DNA from: Roseburia faecis
GTDB taxonomy: Bacteria > Bacillota > Clostridia > Lachnospirales > Lachnospiraceae
Assembly: GCF_001406815.1 (NCBI RefSeq)
Contig: NZ_CVRR01000003.1
Span: 44,514-108,513, forward strand
Reading direction: 5' to 3'
DNA length: 64,000 nt
The translations under genes were made by a program, and so were the position numbers. The notes beneath the pieces were generated by a model, which saw only the letters and a program-made list of their open reading frames with translations, ran no database searches and was not told the origin of the DNA. Positions 16,343-25,249 of this stretch are shown here, piece after piece (positions within the stretch are counted from its first letter, which is position 1; every line of letters begins with the position of its first letter).

Positions 16343-18358
16343 ATGCAGGAACAGAACCTGGAAGAATGGAAAGAGAAAATAGACAGATCCGCAGAGCAGA
16401 TTACCGTGCCGGATACTCTGACACCCGGGGCTGTGCAGCAGATGCTGGAGGAGCGGAAAAACCGGACATCCGCAGGCAGGAAAGAACACAGACATTACCG
16501 GAGATTTGCCGGAATTGCTGCGGCAGTTGCGGTGCTGGTGATTGCGGTCGGAACCTATGGATGGAATAAGTATGGAACCGATGATGCGCAACCGAAAAAG
16601 GCTGCTCTTTCCGTAACAGAAACTGTCGACAGTACGCAGGATACAGAAAAGAAAGAACAAATCGGTGCATTTACTCTGGCAAAAAGTTACCAGGATGTAT
16701 ATGCAGCGGTACAGAAAAAATCCAATTCACAAAAGGAGTTGGCAGAAGGCACAGTGGATGATTCGTTTTTCGTGGAAGATACCGGTTCTGCCGAGGCGAA
16801 AAAAGAGTCATCCGGTACCCATTCTGACACCAATTTGCAGGTAAACGGTGTGGACGAGGGGGACATCGTCAAAAATGACGGAAATTATCTGTATGTGCTG
16901 AATGATGACCGGGTGACCATTGTGGATATTCGGGACAAAAATATGCGTAAGCTGTCGGAAATACGGCCGGAACTGACGGAAAATGACATCCTTTTGCAGC
17001 TATACGTGGATAATGACCGGCTGTATGTTATCAAGCAGGGATGGGAAACACAACAGGAGGAGATTCAGTCCGACAGCACGGAGGCTGACAATGATTCCGG
17101 TTTTATCAGATGTTACAAAGATATCGCTTATGAACCGGACGGAAATGTGAGTACAGTTCTTTTGACGTATGACATTTCCGAACGCGCAAATCCGGTATTA
17201 AGTGCAACCATGAAAATGGATGGAGCATACCAGAGTTCCCGTAAGGTTGGAAATTTTATTTATCTGTTTACTGACCGTTGGGTGTCCAGAGACGGAAAGA
17301 ACTGGAAGGCTCAGGTCATTCCGGAGATTGCCGGGAAAAAAGCAGATGCCGGATGTTTTTATGTGCAGAAGAATGGGACAACAGAAGTCATTATGGCATC
17401 TGTAAATCTTAAAGAGCCATCGAAGGCTGCAGACCATATGGTGCTTCTCGACAGCGGACGACAGGTTTATATGGGAACGGATGCAATCTATCTGTATCAG
17501 ATGGAATATGAGCGTGGAGAAAAGACAAAGATCGCCAAGTTTTCTTATAAGAATGGAATGTTTTCAGCAATTGCAGAAACAACCGTAAAGGGGGCGATCT
17601 GGGATACGTTTGCTATTTCAGAAAGTGGGGGAGAACTTCGTATTCTGACAACAGATTCCCAAAATTCTTTATCCGAAAACCGCCTGTATCTGCTGGATGC
17701 GGACCTGAAAAAAGAGGGATTGCTGGAAAATATTGCAAAGGGAGAAGAGATTTATGCGGCACGGTATCTGGGAAATATAGCATATTTCATTACTTATCAT
17801 AATACCGACCCGTTGTTTGCAGTAGATATTTCCGATCCGGCACATCCGAAGCCGCTGGGAAATGTGAAGATGACAGGATATTCCGATTATCTGCACCCGT
17901 TTGGAGATGGACTGTTGCTTGGCATCGGCTATGAAACCGATGCTAAGACAAGCGAGAAGACAGGGGTAAAACTGACAATGTTTGATATCTCCGATCCGAT
18001 AAACCTCAGGATTTTGGATTCTGTGACGATAAACGAAGATTTCTGCAGTGCCGCAGAGAATTACAAGTGTGCATTTGTAGATACCGGACGTGGACTGGTC
18101 GGATTTGCGACAGAGACCTGGACCAAAACCAATTATAACAGGTATATGCTGTTTCAGTGGGATGGAACGTCTTTTGTAAAGAAAATTTCCTTAAAGAAAA
18201 CACAGCAGAAAATGGATACGTGGACTGGTGCAGAACAGATGAGGGGACTTTCTTCGGGTGACTGTTTTTATGTGCTTCATGTGGAACGGGATGATTTTTC
18301 ACTTATTTCGTATGATATGAAAAATGATTTCCAGGAGATTGAGACCAAAAAATATTAA
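16343..18358 (+). CDS. Membrane-anchored beta-propeller protein, probable partner of the ECF sigma factor
   Basis: 671 residues. The cytoplasmic end (1-54) resembles a short anti-sigma tail, one membrane helix lies at about 55-73, and the rest is outside the cell. The outer region matches the secreted C-terminal beta-propeller family (PF09826 type): TNLQVNGVDEGDIVKNDGNY is its hallmark, followed by repeated blades such as LLTYDISERANPVL, FAVDISDPAHPKPLG and LTMFDISDPINLRIL. Role in signalling is inferred from gene order: such proteins often sit behind ECF sigma genes in clostridia. No enzyme motif was found. Confidence 0.83.
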   Translation: MQEQNLEEWKEKIDRSAEQITVPDTLTPGAVQQMLEERKNRTSAGRKEHRHYRRFAGIAAAVAVLVIAVGTYGWNKYGTDDAQPKKAALSVTETVDSTQDTEKKEQIGAFTLAKSYQDVYAAVQKKSNSQKELAEGTVDDSFFVEDTGSAEAKKESSGTHSDTNLQVNGVDEGDIVKNDGNYLYVLNDDRVTIVDIRDKNMRKLSEIRPELTENDILLQLYVDNDRLYVIKQGWETQQEEIQSDSTEADNDSGFIRCYKDIAYEPDGNVSTVLLTYDISERANPVLSATMKMDGAYQSSRKVGNFIYLFTDRWVSRDGKNWKAQVIPEIAGKKADAGCFYVQKNGTTEVIMASVNLKEPSKAADHMVLLDSGRQVYMGTDAIYLYQMEYERGEKTKIAKFSYKNGMFSAIAETTVKGAIWDTFAISESGGELRILTTDSQNSLSENRLYLLDADLKKEGLLENIAKGEEIYAARYLGNIAYFITYHNTDPLFAVDISDPAHPKPLGNVKMTGYSDYLHPFGDGLLLGIGYETDAKTSEKTGVKLTMFDISDPINLRILDSVTINEDFCSAAENYKCAFVDTGRGLVGFATETWTKTNYNRYMLFQWDGTSFVKKISLKKTQQKMDTWTGAEQMRGLSSGDCFYVLHVERDDFSLISYDMKNDFQEIETKKY

Positions 18359-18424
18359 AAATACATAAAAAATGAGATAAAAATGAAACTTTTTTGCACA
18401 TTTTTCTTGAAAAAGCCTCTGATT

Positions 18425-18468
18425 TTTGTTACTATATGTTATAGTTAAGTAACAAAGTTGTAACAAAT
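18425..18468 (+). promoter_or_regulatory. Repeated GTTAC/GTAAC words upstream of the NlpC/P60-type gene
   Basis: TTTGTTAC (18425-18432) and GTAACAAA (18449-18456) are inverted repeats, and a further GTAACAAA follows at 18460. TGTTAC and TGTTAT are ten bases apart. Likely binding site for a regulator of this cell-wall gene; a WalR box (TGTWAH-N5-TGTWAH) is close but the spacing is one base short. Confidence 0.4.
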
Positions 18469-18481
18469 TGGAGGATAGGCA

Positions 18482-19240
18482 TTGAAGTTTAAGGTTACAT
18501 GGGGTAAGAAGCTGATCGCAGGTATTTTGCTGGCGGCAGTTGTAGTAGGGGGTACTGCAGCACCGGCAGAAGCAGCAGGAAAGAAAAGTACCGCGGTTGT
18601 GGCACAGGATAATTACCGGAAAACATTGTGTAAGGGATTTCTGGGAAAGAGTTATGGCAGTGTGGTTGATGGAATCCGCTGTGACTGCAGTGGTTACACA
18701 CGGGCAGCTCTGAATCGTCTGGAGAGTAAGGGACGGAAAGGGACTGCACTGAAAAATGTCAGTGTTGGAGCACATTGTACCAGAGACTGGGTAAGCGGAT
18801 CGAGTATTTCGTATACAACAGGGGTTGCAACAAAGGGTGCGATCCAGTGGAATTCCGGCACAAAGAAGTCTATTGGAAGAAAAAGCAGTGGGAAAAGCCT
18901 TTCCCAGTTGGAACTTGGAGATGTTGTTGTTTATGGCAAGGGCGGTTCTTCCTCCCATATAGCCATATATTTCGGAGAATTTTCTTCGATGGAAGCGGTA
19001 AAGGATTATCTGGAAGATATTGGTGTCTATGCGAAAGGAACGATTAAGAGATCTGCAGGAGATAAGTACAGTTACAGTGGCCGCACGATTGTGCATAAGT
19101 ATGGAAACAGTAGGTACTGGCGGATTCATTCTACATGCAGCGGAATCATGATTGATAATGATATTGCAGGAACCAGCAGATACACATCTTCCTTTGGTCA
19201 GTGGAAATGGACCTTTGATACGGGAATTGAAGTAGAATAA
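18482..19240 (+). CDS. Secreted NlpC/P60-like cysteine peptidase, probable cell-wall hydrolase
   Basis: 252 residues with an N-terminal signal peptide (KKLIAGILLAAVVVGG, likely cleavage after AEA near residue 31). The mature protein carries RCDCSGYTRAAL, where C69 in DCSG is the expected nucleophile, and LELGDVVVYGKG followed by SSHIAIYFGE with the expected histidine. The family cleaves peptide stems of peptidoglycan. The spacing between the motifs is longer than in simple NlpC/P60 domains, so the match is by motif only. TTG 18482 is preceded by GGAGG at the right distance. The gene stands alone before a bidirectional terminator. Confidence 0.75.
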   Translation: MKFKVTWGKKLIAGILLAAVVVGGTAAPAEAAGKKSTAVVAQDNYRKTLCKGFLGKSYGSVVDGIRCDCSGYTRAALNRLESKGRKGTALKNVSVGAHCTRDWVSGSSISYTTGVATKGAIQWNSGTKKSIGRKSSGKSLSQLELGDVVVYGKGGSSSHIAIYFGEFSSMEAVKDYLEDIGVYAKGTIKRSAGDKYSYSGRTIVHKYGNSRYWRIHSTCSGIMIDNDIAGTSRYTSSFGQWKWTFDTGIEVE

Positions 19241-19250
19241 AAGAACAGAT

Positions 19251-19300
19251 AAAAAGCCCTGCGTTTTCGGAATTTCCGAAAGCGCAGGGCTTTTTTATAT
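19251..19300. terminator. Bidirectional terminator between NlpC/P60-like and hydrogenase genes
   Basis: AAAAAGCCCTGCG(T)TTTCGG / CCGAAAGCGCAGGGCTTTTTT. A-run on one side and T-run on the other serve both converging genes. Confidence 0.93.
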
Positions 19301-19309
19301 GGCAGATAC

Positions 19310-20833
19310 TTAATCCACCAGTTTATCCAGTTCTTTGATGTATTCGGTTTCGCTTGAGAACTGATGGTTTGCTTTCTTGGCATACAGACCGACCGCTGTT
19401 TGGGATTTCTTGATTGCCTGCATGGTTCCGGCTCCGGCGACGCATCCACCAGGACAGGCCATGCCTTCGAGCAGATAGCCCGGATATTTGCCTAATGTGG
19501 CAAGTTTTAAAAGCTGACGGCATTCCTTTAATCCCTCGGCATTTGCCACCTTGATCTCCTGTTCCGGATGATCCCGTTTGATGACATCTACGACAGCCTG
19601 AGCAACGCCACCGGCAACGGCAAAGTTTCTTCCGTCGGTGGAAGCGTCACTTACACCATCCGGATCTTCTTCCATGTTTTCCAGATCCACATGTTTTGCA
19701 TCAAAAATACCGGCCATTTCTTCAAAGGTGAGCACGAAATCTACTTCACTGCGGACGCTGCGGCGCATTGCTTCGAGTTTTTTAGCCGCACATGGTCCAA
19801 TAAAGACAACCTTTGCATTTGGGTTATGCTTTTTGATAAGACGTGCAGTTAATGTCATCGGAGTCAGTGCCATGGAAATACAGTTGGCGTGATCCGGGAA
19901 TAATTTCTTTGCCATAACAGACCATGCCGGACAGCAGGAAGTTGCCATGAATGGAAGTTCATCCGGCACTTCTTTTAAGAAATCTTCTGCTTCCTGCTTT
20001 GCACACAGATCCGCACCGATTGCTACCTCAAAAACGTCTGCAAACCCGAGTTCTTTCATGGCAGCACGCAGCTTGCCAGGGGTAACCTTTGGTCCGAACT
20101 GACCGACAAATGCAGGAGCGACAGCTGCATAAACCTTTTCACCGGACTGGATGGCACGGATTGTCTGGAAAATCTGGGATTTGTCAGCAATGGCACCGAA
20201 CGGGCAGTTTACCAGACACTGACCGCAGGAAACACACTTGTCATAATCGATATTGGCTTTGCCGTTTTCATCTGAAGTAATGGCATCCATACCGCATGCT
20301 TTGGCACATGGACGTTCCTGAATGATAATGGCGTTATAGGAGCAGACACTTGCACAGCGGCCGCACTTGATACATTTCTCCTGGTCAATGATAGATCTGC
20401 CGGTGGTACGGTCTAAGGAAACAGCTCCTTTCGGGCATACTTCCATACAGGGATGTGCCAGACATCCCTGACAGCCGTCTGTTACGTGCACACGTTTTGT
20501 GGGACAGGCATTGCAGGCAAATTTAATGACATTAATGAGAGGCGGAGTATAGTAAGTTTCTGCCTGGTCAGCAGCTTCAATGCCATCGGATACCGGGGCA
20601 TGCTCTGCAGCACTGCGGTTTGGCAGACCCATTGCCAGACGCAGGCGTTCGCCTACAATTGCACGCTCCAAAAATACATCGTTTCTGAAATTTCCGGTTT
20701 CTCCCGGAATAATCTTATATGGAAGTTCTTCCATACGTTCCTTTACAGGCCATTCGGTATGATAAGCCATACGGGCTACTTCTGTAAAAATTTTGTGACG
20801 GATTTCCTGAATTCGGGTTTCGACGCCTCTCAT
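19310..20833 (-). CDS. Monomeric [FeFe] hydrogenase, group B type
   Basis: 507 residues from ATG 20833 (AGGAGG upstream; the longer frame from 20887 has no support). Ferredoxin-like iron-sulfur sites come first: CxxCxxHPCxxVCP (121-133), CxxCxxCxxxC (154-164), C176/C180 and CVSCGQCLVNCP (200-211). The H-cluster domain follows with all three signatures: TSCCPAW (298-304), GPCAAKK (346-352) and EGMACPGGC (456-464). The TSCCPxW form and the overall layout fit the group B family found in anaerobic Firmicutes. It probably exchanges electrons between ferredoxin and protons; direction and partner are not visible. The maturases HydEFG are not in the window. Confidence 0.92.
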   Translation of the reverse strand: MRGVETRIQEIRHKIFTEVARMAYHTEWPVKERMEELPYKIIPGETGNFRNDVFLERAIVGERLRLAMGLPNRSAAEHAPVSDGIEAADQAETYYTPPLINVIKFACNACPTKRVHVTDGCQGCLAHPCMEVCPKGAVSLDRTTGRSIIDQEKCIKCGRCASVCSYNAIIIQERPCAKACGMDAITSDENGKANIDYDKCVSCGQCLVNCPFGAIADKSQIFQTIRAIQSGEKVYAAVAPAFVGQFGPKVTPGKLRAAMKELGFADVFEVAIGADLCAKQEAEDFLKEVPDELPFMATSCCPAWSVMAKKLFPDHANCISMALTPMTLTARLIKKHNPNAKVVFIGPCAAKKLEAMRRSVRSEVDFVLTFEEMAGIFDAKHVDLENMEEDPDGVSDASTDGRNFAVAGGVAQAVVDVIKRDHPEQEIKVANAEGLKECRQLLKLATLGKYPGYLLEGMACPGGCVAGAGTMQAIKKSQTAVGLYAKKANHQFSSETEYIKELDKLVD

Positions 20834-21053
20834 GATAATTCCTCCTTGTGTTTGTAATGGATCATTGTAAAATAAAATTTTCTGCATTTCTATAAGATAA
20901 TACCAAGAAACTCACAGAAAAACCTGTTTTGTCATATTCCGGGGATATTGTAGCAAATAATACACATACTCTCAATAAGTATGCTGTTCTTTTTACAAAA
21001 CATAATAGGCTTTTGACATGGTGTGAAACAATTGTACTGTAAACTGCTAGGTA
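20834..21053. other. Upstream region of the hydrogenase gene
   Basis: About 220 AT-rich bases holding the minus-strand hydrogenase promoter (not pinned down) and, on the plus strand, the promoter that points into the fold-back element. No gene seen. Confidence 0.4.
21013..21040 (+). promoter_or_regulatory. Candidate promoter reading into the fold-back element
   Basis: TTGACA (21013-21018), a 16-base spacer and TACTGT (21035-21040). Predicted start near 21047, a few bases before the first arm of the fold-back structure. Confidence 0.5.
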
Positions 21054-21310
21054 GAAAGAACAGGGGAGGGGAGGGGGACACCAATGGCAACCCGGCGATT
21101 TCTCCTGCATTTTAGAGGCTGTTGGAATTTTTTCGATTTTCAGCAAGCCTCGTACATGGATGTACGAGGCAGGTGGTCACTGAGCCCGGAAGGCGAATGA
21201 CCACCGGTTGCGTCCGCCTGATAATAATTGAAATAAAAATTCCTACAGCCTCTTAATTGCAAGGAGCATGAGCCGGATTGCCATTGGTGTCCCCCCTCCC
21301 CTGTCCTTTC
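21054..21310. repeat. 257-nt fold-back element (MITE-like repeat or structured RNA)
   Basis: The outer arms (21054-21095 and 21273-21310) match almost perfectly over 36 bases, including ACACCAATGGCAA / TTGCCATTGGTGT and G-rich/C-rich runs; the left arm has four extra bases in the G-run. Pairing resumes further in (CTCCTGCA...AGAGGCTGTTGGAATTTTT with AAAAATTCCTACAGCCTCTT...GCAAGGAG). The core holds a perfect 11-bp hairpin (21147-21170, GCCTCGTACAT-GG-ATGTACGAGGC) and an 8-bp one (21172-21205, GGTGGTCA...TGACCACC). No open reading frame and no U-run follow. Confidence 0.85.
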
Positions 21311-21370
21311 GAGCCATAGCCGCCTTGTTCAATAACATGACATTATGCACAAAATCCCAGTTCTGTTTTT

Positions 21371-21470
21371 GTGAATGATTTTGACGGAAAGTGATTGACG
21401 ATGACAGAAAATGTAACTATAATAAGAACCGTCAAATGAACGATTTTGAAAGATTGTGAACGAAAAAGAA
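21371..21470 (+). promoter_or_regulatory. fruR operon promoter with four operator-like repeats
   Basis: TTGACG (21395-21400), 17-base spacer, TATAAT (21418-21423). Around it a 15-base motif of the form RTGAAYGATTTTGAM occurs at 21371 and 21436, with weaker copies exactly 20 bases further on at 21391 and 21456. The paired copies flank the promoter, as expected for repression by the DeoR-type protein encoded first in the operon. Confidence 0.65.
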
Positions 21471-21488
21471 AACAAAGGAGTGAGGCAT

Positions 21489-22238
21489 ATGCTTGCAGAA
21501 GAACGATTTTCAAGGATACTGTCCATAATAGAAGCGGAGGGAAGTGCCACAATACAGGAACTTATGACTGCACTTGACGCTTCAGAATCAACCGTCCGCC
21601 GGGACTTAATCACAATGGATGAGAATGGTCTTCTGACCAAGGTACATGGCGGTGCAATCGCCAGACGGCCGAGTGTGAGTACACATGATGAGGATGTCAG
21701 AAACCGTAAGACGATGAATGCGGAACAAAAGAATGCAATTGCAAAGTATGCAGCATCCCTCATCCGCCCGGATGATTTTGTTTATTTGGATGCCGGAACA
21801 TCCACCGAGGCGATGATCCCTTTTATTAAGGAGACACAGGCGGTGTTTGTGACAAATGCCATCAGCCATGCAAAGCTTCTGGCGGAAAAGGGCTGCCGTG
21901 TTTATCTGCTGGGAGGCGAATTCAAATCCCAGACAGAGGCGATCGTCGGGGAGGAAGCCATGGAGATGCTTTCCAAGTATAATTTTACCAAAGGATTCTG
22001 GGGAACGAATGGAATCAGCGTCAGCAAAGGATATTCCACCCCGGAGATCAAGGAAGCCATGGTAAAGAAATATTCCATGAAGAATTGCAAACGCTGCTAT
22101 ATTCTGGCAGATGCCAGCAAGTTTGACCAGCTTTCCAGTGTGAAATTTGCTGATTTTGAACAGGCAACCATCTTAACAACGGAGCTGCACAAGCCGGCAC
22201 TTAAAAAATACAAAAATATTGTGGAGGTGAAAGAATGA
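21489..22238 (+). CDS. fruR: DeoR/GlpR-family transcriptional regulator of the fructose operon
   Basis: 249 residues from ATG 21489 with AAAGGAG upstream. N-terminal helix-turn-helix with the family signature (ATIQELMTALDASESTVRRD, GLLTKVHGGA), then the sugar-phosphate-binding DeoR C-terminal domain (DDFVYLDAGTSTEAMI, VFVTNAISHAKLLAE, VGEEAMEML). Family members repress carbohydrate operons and respond to a phosphorylated sugar; with fruK and fruA next, fructose 1-phosphate is the likely effector. The stop overlaps the fruK start. Confidence 0.93.
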   Translation: MLAEERFSRILSIIEAEGSATIQELMTALDASESTVRRDLITMDENGLLTKVHGGAIARRPSVSTHDEDVRNRKTMNAEQKNAIAKYAASLIRPDDFVYLDAGTSTEAMIPFIKETQAVFVTNAISHAKLLAEKGCRVYLLGGEFKSQTEAIVGEEAMEMLSKYNFTKGFWGTNGISVSKGYSTPEIKEAMVKKYSMKNCKRCYILADASKFDQLSSVKFADFEQATILTTELHKPALKKYKNIVEVKE

Positions 22239-23149
22239 TCTATACCGTAACATTTAACCCATCCATTGATTACATTGTAAATGTGGACAACTTTATGACC
22301 GGTGTGGTCAACCGTACCAGCAAGGAAATTATTTTTCCGGGTGGGAAAGGAATCAATGTTTCAATGGTACTGAAAAATCTTGGGGAAGAAAGCACAGCAC
22401 TTGGATTTATGGCAGGATTTACCGGAGATGCCATCACACGGCTTCTTCAGGAGAAAGGTGTTACTGCAGATTTTATTCACGTTACCGAAGGATTGTCCCG
22501 TATCAACGTAAAACTCCGGGCACAGACCGAGACGGAAATCAACGGACAGGGACCAAAGATTGCATCAGAAGATATTCGGAAGCTTTACGGAAAACTGGAT
22601 GCATTGCAGGATGGCGATACACTGGTACTTGCCGGAAGCATCCCGGACACAATGCCGGAATCCATGTATATGGATATCATGGAGCATCTGCAGAACAAGA
22701 AACTCAATATTGTAGTAGACGCGACCAGAGATCTGCTGATGAATGTACTTGCTTATCATCCGTTTTTGATCAAACCAAACAATCATGAGCTGGGAGAGAT
22801 TTTCCACACGGTAATCAATGATAAGGATGATGTTGTCACATATGCAAAACGCATGCAGGAAAAAGGTGCAAGAAATGTTCTTGTTTCCATGGCAGGTGAC
22901 GGGGCCGTCCTTGTGACGGAAGACGGTCAGGAGTTCCGGGCTGAGGCACCGAAAGGAAAGCTCGTCAATTCGGTAGGCGCCGGAGATTCCATGGTGGCTG
23001 GTTTTATATATGGATATTTAAATGGTGGCAGCTATGCAGATGCATTCCGCTATGGTGTATGTACCGGAAGTGCCAGCGCTTTTTCCGAAGAACTGGCAAC
23101 AAAAAAGGAAGTAATTGCATTGATGGATGCAAATCAAAAATTATTTTAA
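22235..23149 (+). CDS. fruK: 1-phosphofructokinase
   Basis: 304-residue PfkB-family sugar kinase that turns fructose 1-phosphate, made by the PTS, into fructose 1,6-bisphosphate. It opens with YTVTFNPSIDYIV and has GGKGINVSMVLKNLG (substrate loop), KPNNHELGE, and the catalytic GAGDSMVAGFIYG near the C-terminus (family GAGDS with the aspartate base). ATG overlaps the fruR stop by four bases. Tagatose 6-phosphate kinase is a relative, but the fruA neighbour settles the assignment. Confidence 0.95.
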   Translation: MIYTVTFNPSIDYIVNVDNFMTGVVNRTSKEIIFPGGKGINVSMVLKNLGEESTALGFMAGFTGDAITRLLQEKGVTADFIHVTEGLSRINVKLRAQTETEINGQGPKIASEDIRKLYGKLDALQDGDTLVLAGSIPDTMPESMYMDIMEHLQNKKLNIVVDATRDLLMNVLAYHPFLIKPNNHELGEIFHTVINDKDDVVTYAKRMQEKGARNVLVSMAGDGAVLVTEDGQEFRAEAPKGKLVNSVGAGDSMVAGFIYGYLNGGSYADAFRYGVCTGSASAFSEELATKKEVIALMDANQKLF

Positions 23150-23161
23150 GGAGGGTATACT

Positions 23162-25195
23162 ATGAGAATCAGAGATTTGCTTGCAGCCGAGAGCATTGAA
23201 CTGAACGGTTCTGCAGCCGGAAAACAGGATGTTTTAAACAAAATGGTTGATCTCATGGCAAAAAGCGGAAAAATCCGCGATGTGGAAACTTACCGCAAGG
23301 GGGTTTTTGCAAGAGAAGAAGAAGGAACAACCGGAATCGGAGAAGGAATTGCGATCCCACACTGCAAGTCAGATGCTGTGAAAGCACCGGGACTGGCAGC
23401 TATGGTAGTAAAGGATGGTGTAGAGTTTGACGCGTTAGATGGAGCACCAGTCAATTTACTGTTTCTGATTGCAGCTCCAAACACCGAGGATAATGTACAT
23501 CTGGAGGTGCTCAGCAAACTTTCCGTACTTCTGATGGACGAGAATTTTACCAACGGACTGAAAAATGCAAAGACCGTAGACGAATTCTTAAAAGTCATCG
23601 ATGATGCGGAAAGCGCAAAAGATGAGGACGAAAAAGAAGACGAAACTGGGGCAAAATACAAGGTACTTGCCGTAACCGGATGCCCGACCGGAATCGCACA
23701 TACTTATATGGCAGCGGAAAGCTTAGAGAAGCATGCAGCTGAGATGGAAATCACGATTAAGGTAGAGACCAGAGGTTCCGGCGGAGCCAAGCATGTGCTT
23801 ACCGATGAAGAGATCGCAGGAGCGACCGCAATCATCGTTGCAGCCGACACCAAAGTTCCGATGGACCGCTTCGATGGAAAGAAAGTCATCGAGTGCAAGG
23901 TTGCAGACGGCATCAACAAGGCAGAGCAGCTGTTAAACCGTGCCGTGGCCGGGGATGCACCTGTCTACCATGCGGCAGAGGGCAGCAGAAAAGAAGAAAA
24001 AGCAGAGGGTGGCTCCACTGCACACATGATTTACACGCACCTGATGAGTGGGGTATCCCACATGCTTCCGTTCGTTATCGGCGGCGGCATCATGACAGCG
24101 ATTGCATTTCTGATCGATACCCTGATGGGCTATGGTGCGACCGGTGGATCGGCATTTGGTTCCTGTACGCCGTTATCGGCATTCTTCAAGTATGCCGGAG
24201 GACTGGCAATGGGACTGATGGTTCCGGTGCTTGCAGGTTACATTGCATACTCGATTGCAGACCGGCCGGGACTTGCAGTTGGTTTTACGGGCGGTTTGTT
24301 AGCCTCGAGTGGTAACGCATTAGTTACCGGTTACAACTGGGCGGATTCCACAACCGGTTTCCAGAAATTTATCGCAGACTTTGCATTCCAGGGTGCCAAC
24401 GGTGGTAACACCGTTTCCGGTTTCCTTGGCGGAATCTTAGCCGGATTCCTTGCCGGATTTATTGTACTGTTCCTGAAAAAAGCGTTTTCAAAACTGCCGG
24501 CTTCCTTAGACGGAATCAAGCCGACTCTGATTTATCCGTTGCTTGGAATTTTAATTATCAGTATTTTAATGTGCTTCATCTTTAACCCATTGATCGGACT
24601 GATCAATACCGGACTGAGCAACGGACTGACCGCAATCTCTGATGCGGGATACATCACCGTACTCGGACTGATCCTCGGAGCAATGATGGCGATCGACATG
24701 GGTGGTCCAATCAACAAAGCCGCTTATGTATTTGGTACCGGTGTACTGGCAACTGCAAGCCAGATGATTGAAAAAGGTGCACAGCCAGGCGACCCGGCTG
24801 TTCAGGCATGTTACATTGCCATGGCAGCGATCATGGTCGGTGGTATGGTTCCTCCGATCGGAATCGCGCTTGCCTGCCAGTTCTTCCCGAAGAAATTTAC
24901 AAAGGAAGAACGTGGATCCAAGGTATCCAACTTTGTAATGGGTGCTTCCTTCATCACCGAGGGTGCGATCCCGTTTGCAGCAGCAGATCCGCTTCACGTA
25001 ATTCCATGTACCTTAATTGGTGCCGGAGTTGCAGGATTTTTATCCGCACTGTTTAAGTGCACACTGATGGCTCCTCACGGTGGAATCTTCGTATTTGCAA
25101 CCGTAGGACATCCGCTTTTATACATCCTTGCATGGGCAGTCGGCGCTGTCATTACAGCCGTATTGCTCGGACTGATCAAAAAGGATGTTAAATAA
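23162..25195 (+). CDS. fruA: Fructose-specific PTS enzyme IIABC
   Basis: 677 residues, three fused domains that import and phosphorylate fructose. IIA covers about 1-150 with phospho-histidine H67 in GIAIPHCK. IIB covers about 165-265 with phospho-cysteine C174 in VTGCPTGIAHTYMAAE. The IIC membrane domain runs from about 295 to the end with multiple membrane helices (GGGIMTAIAFLIDTLMG, AIDMGGPINKAAYVFG, ASFITEGAIPFAAADP). Lengths and order are those of complete FruA proteins. AAGGAGGG precedes the ATG. It receives phosphate from the HPr and enzyme I genes that follow. Confidence 0.97.
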   Translation: MRIRDLLAAESIELNGSAAGKQDVLNKMVDLMAKSGKIRDVETYRKGVFAREEEGTTGIGEGIAIPHCKSDAVKAPGLAAMVVKDGVEFDALDGAPVNLLFLIAAPNTEDNVHLEVLSKLSVLLMDENFTNGLKNAKTVDEFLKVIDDAESAKDEDEKEDETGAKYKVLAVTGCPTGIAHTYMAAESLEKHAAEMEITIKVETRGSGGAKHVLTDEEIAGATAIIVAADTKVPMDRFDGKKVIECKVADGINKAEQLLNRAVAGDAPVYHAAEGSRKEEKAEGGSTAHMIYTHLMSGVSHMLPFVIGGGIMTAIAFLIDTLMGYGATGGSAFGSCTPLSAFFKYAGGLAMGLMVPVLAGYIAYSIADRPGLAVGFTGGLLASSGNALVTGYNWADSTTGFQKFIADFAFQGANGGNTVSGFLGGILAGFLAGFIVLFLKKAFSKLPASLDGIKPTLIYPLLGILIISILMCFIFNPLIGLINTGLSNGLTAISDAGYITVLGLILGAMMAIDMGGPINKAAYVFGTGVLATASQMIEKGAQPGDPAVQACYIAMAAIMVGGMVPPIGIALACQFFPKKFTKEERGSKVSNFVMGASFITEGAIPFAAADPLHVIPCTLIGAGVAGFLSALFKCTLMAPHGGIFVFATVGHPLLYILAWAVGAVITAVLLGLIKKDVK

Positions 25196-25249
25196 AATTT
25201 GTAAACAGTAACATTGGTAAAGAAACAAAATTTGAAAAGGAGAATGATC

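Noticed and set aside
18427..18464. WalR/YycF box
   Set aside because: TGTTAC and TGTTAT are separated by four bases, not the five required, so only a generic regulatory site is claimed.
21054..21310. 6S RNA or a named riboswitch
   Set aside because: The long hairpin recalls 6S RNA, but the core has two strong hairpins and not an open bubble, and I recognise no riboswitch signature.
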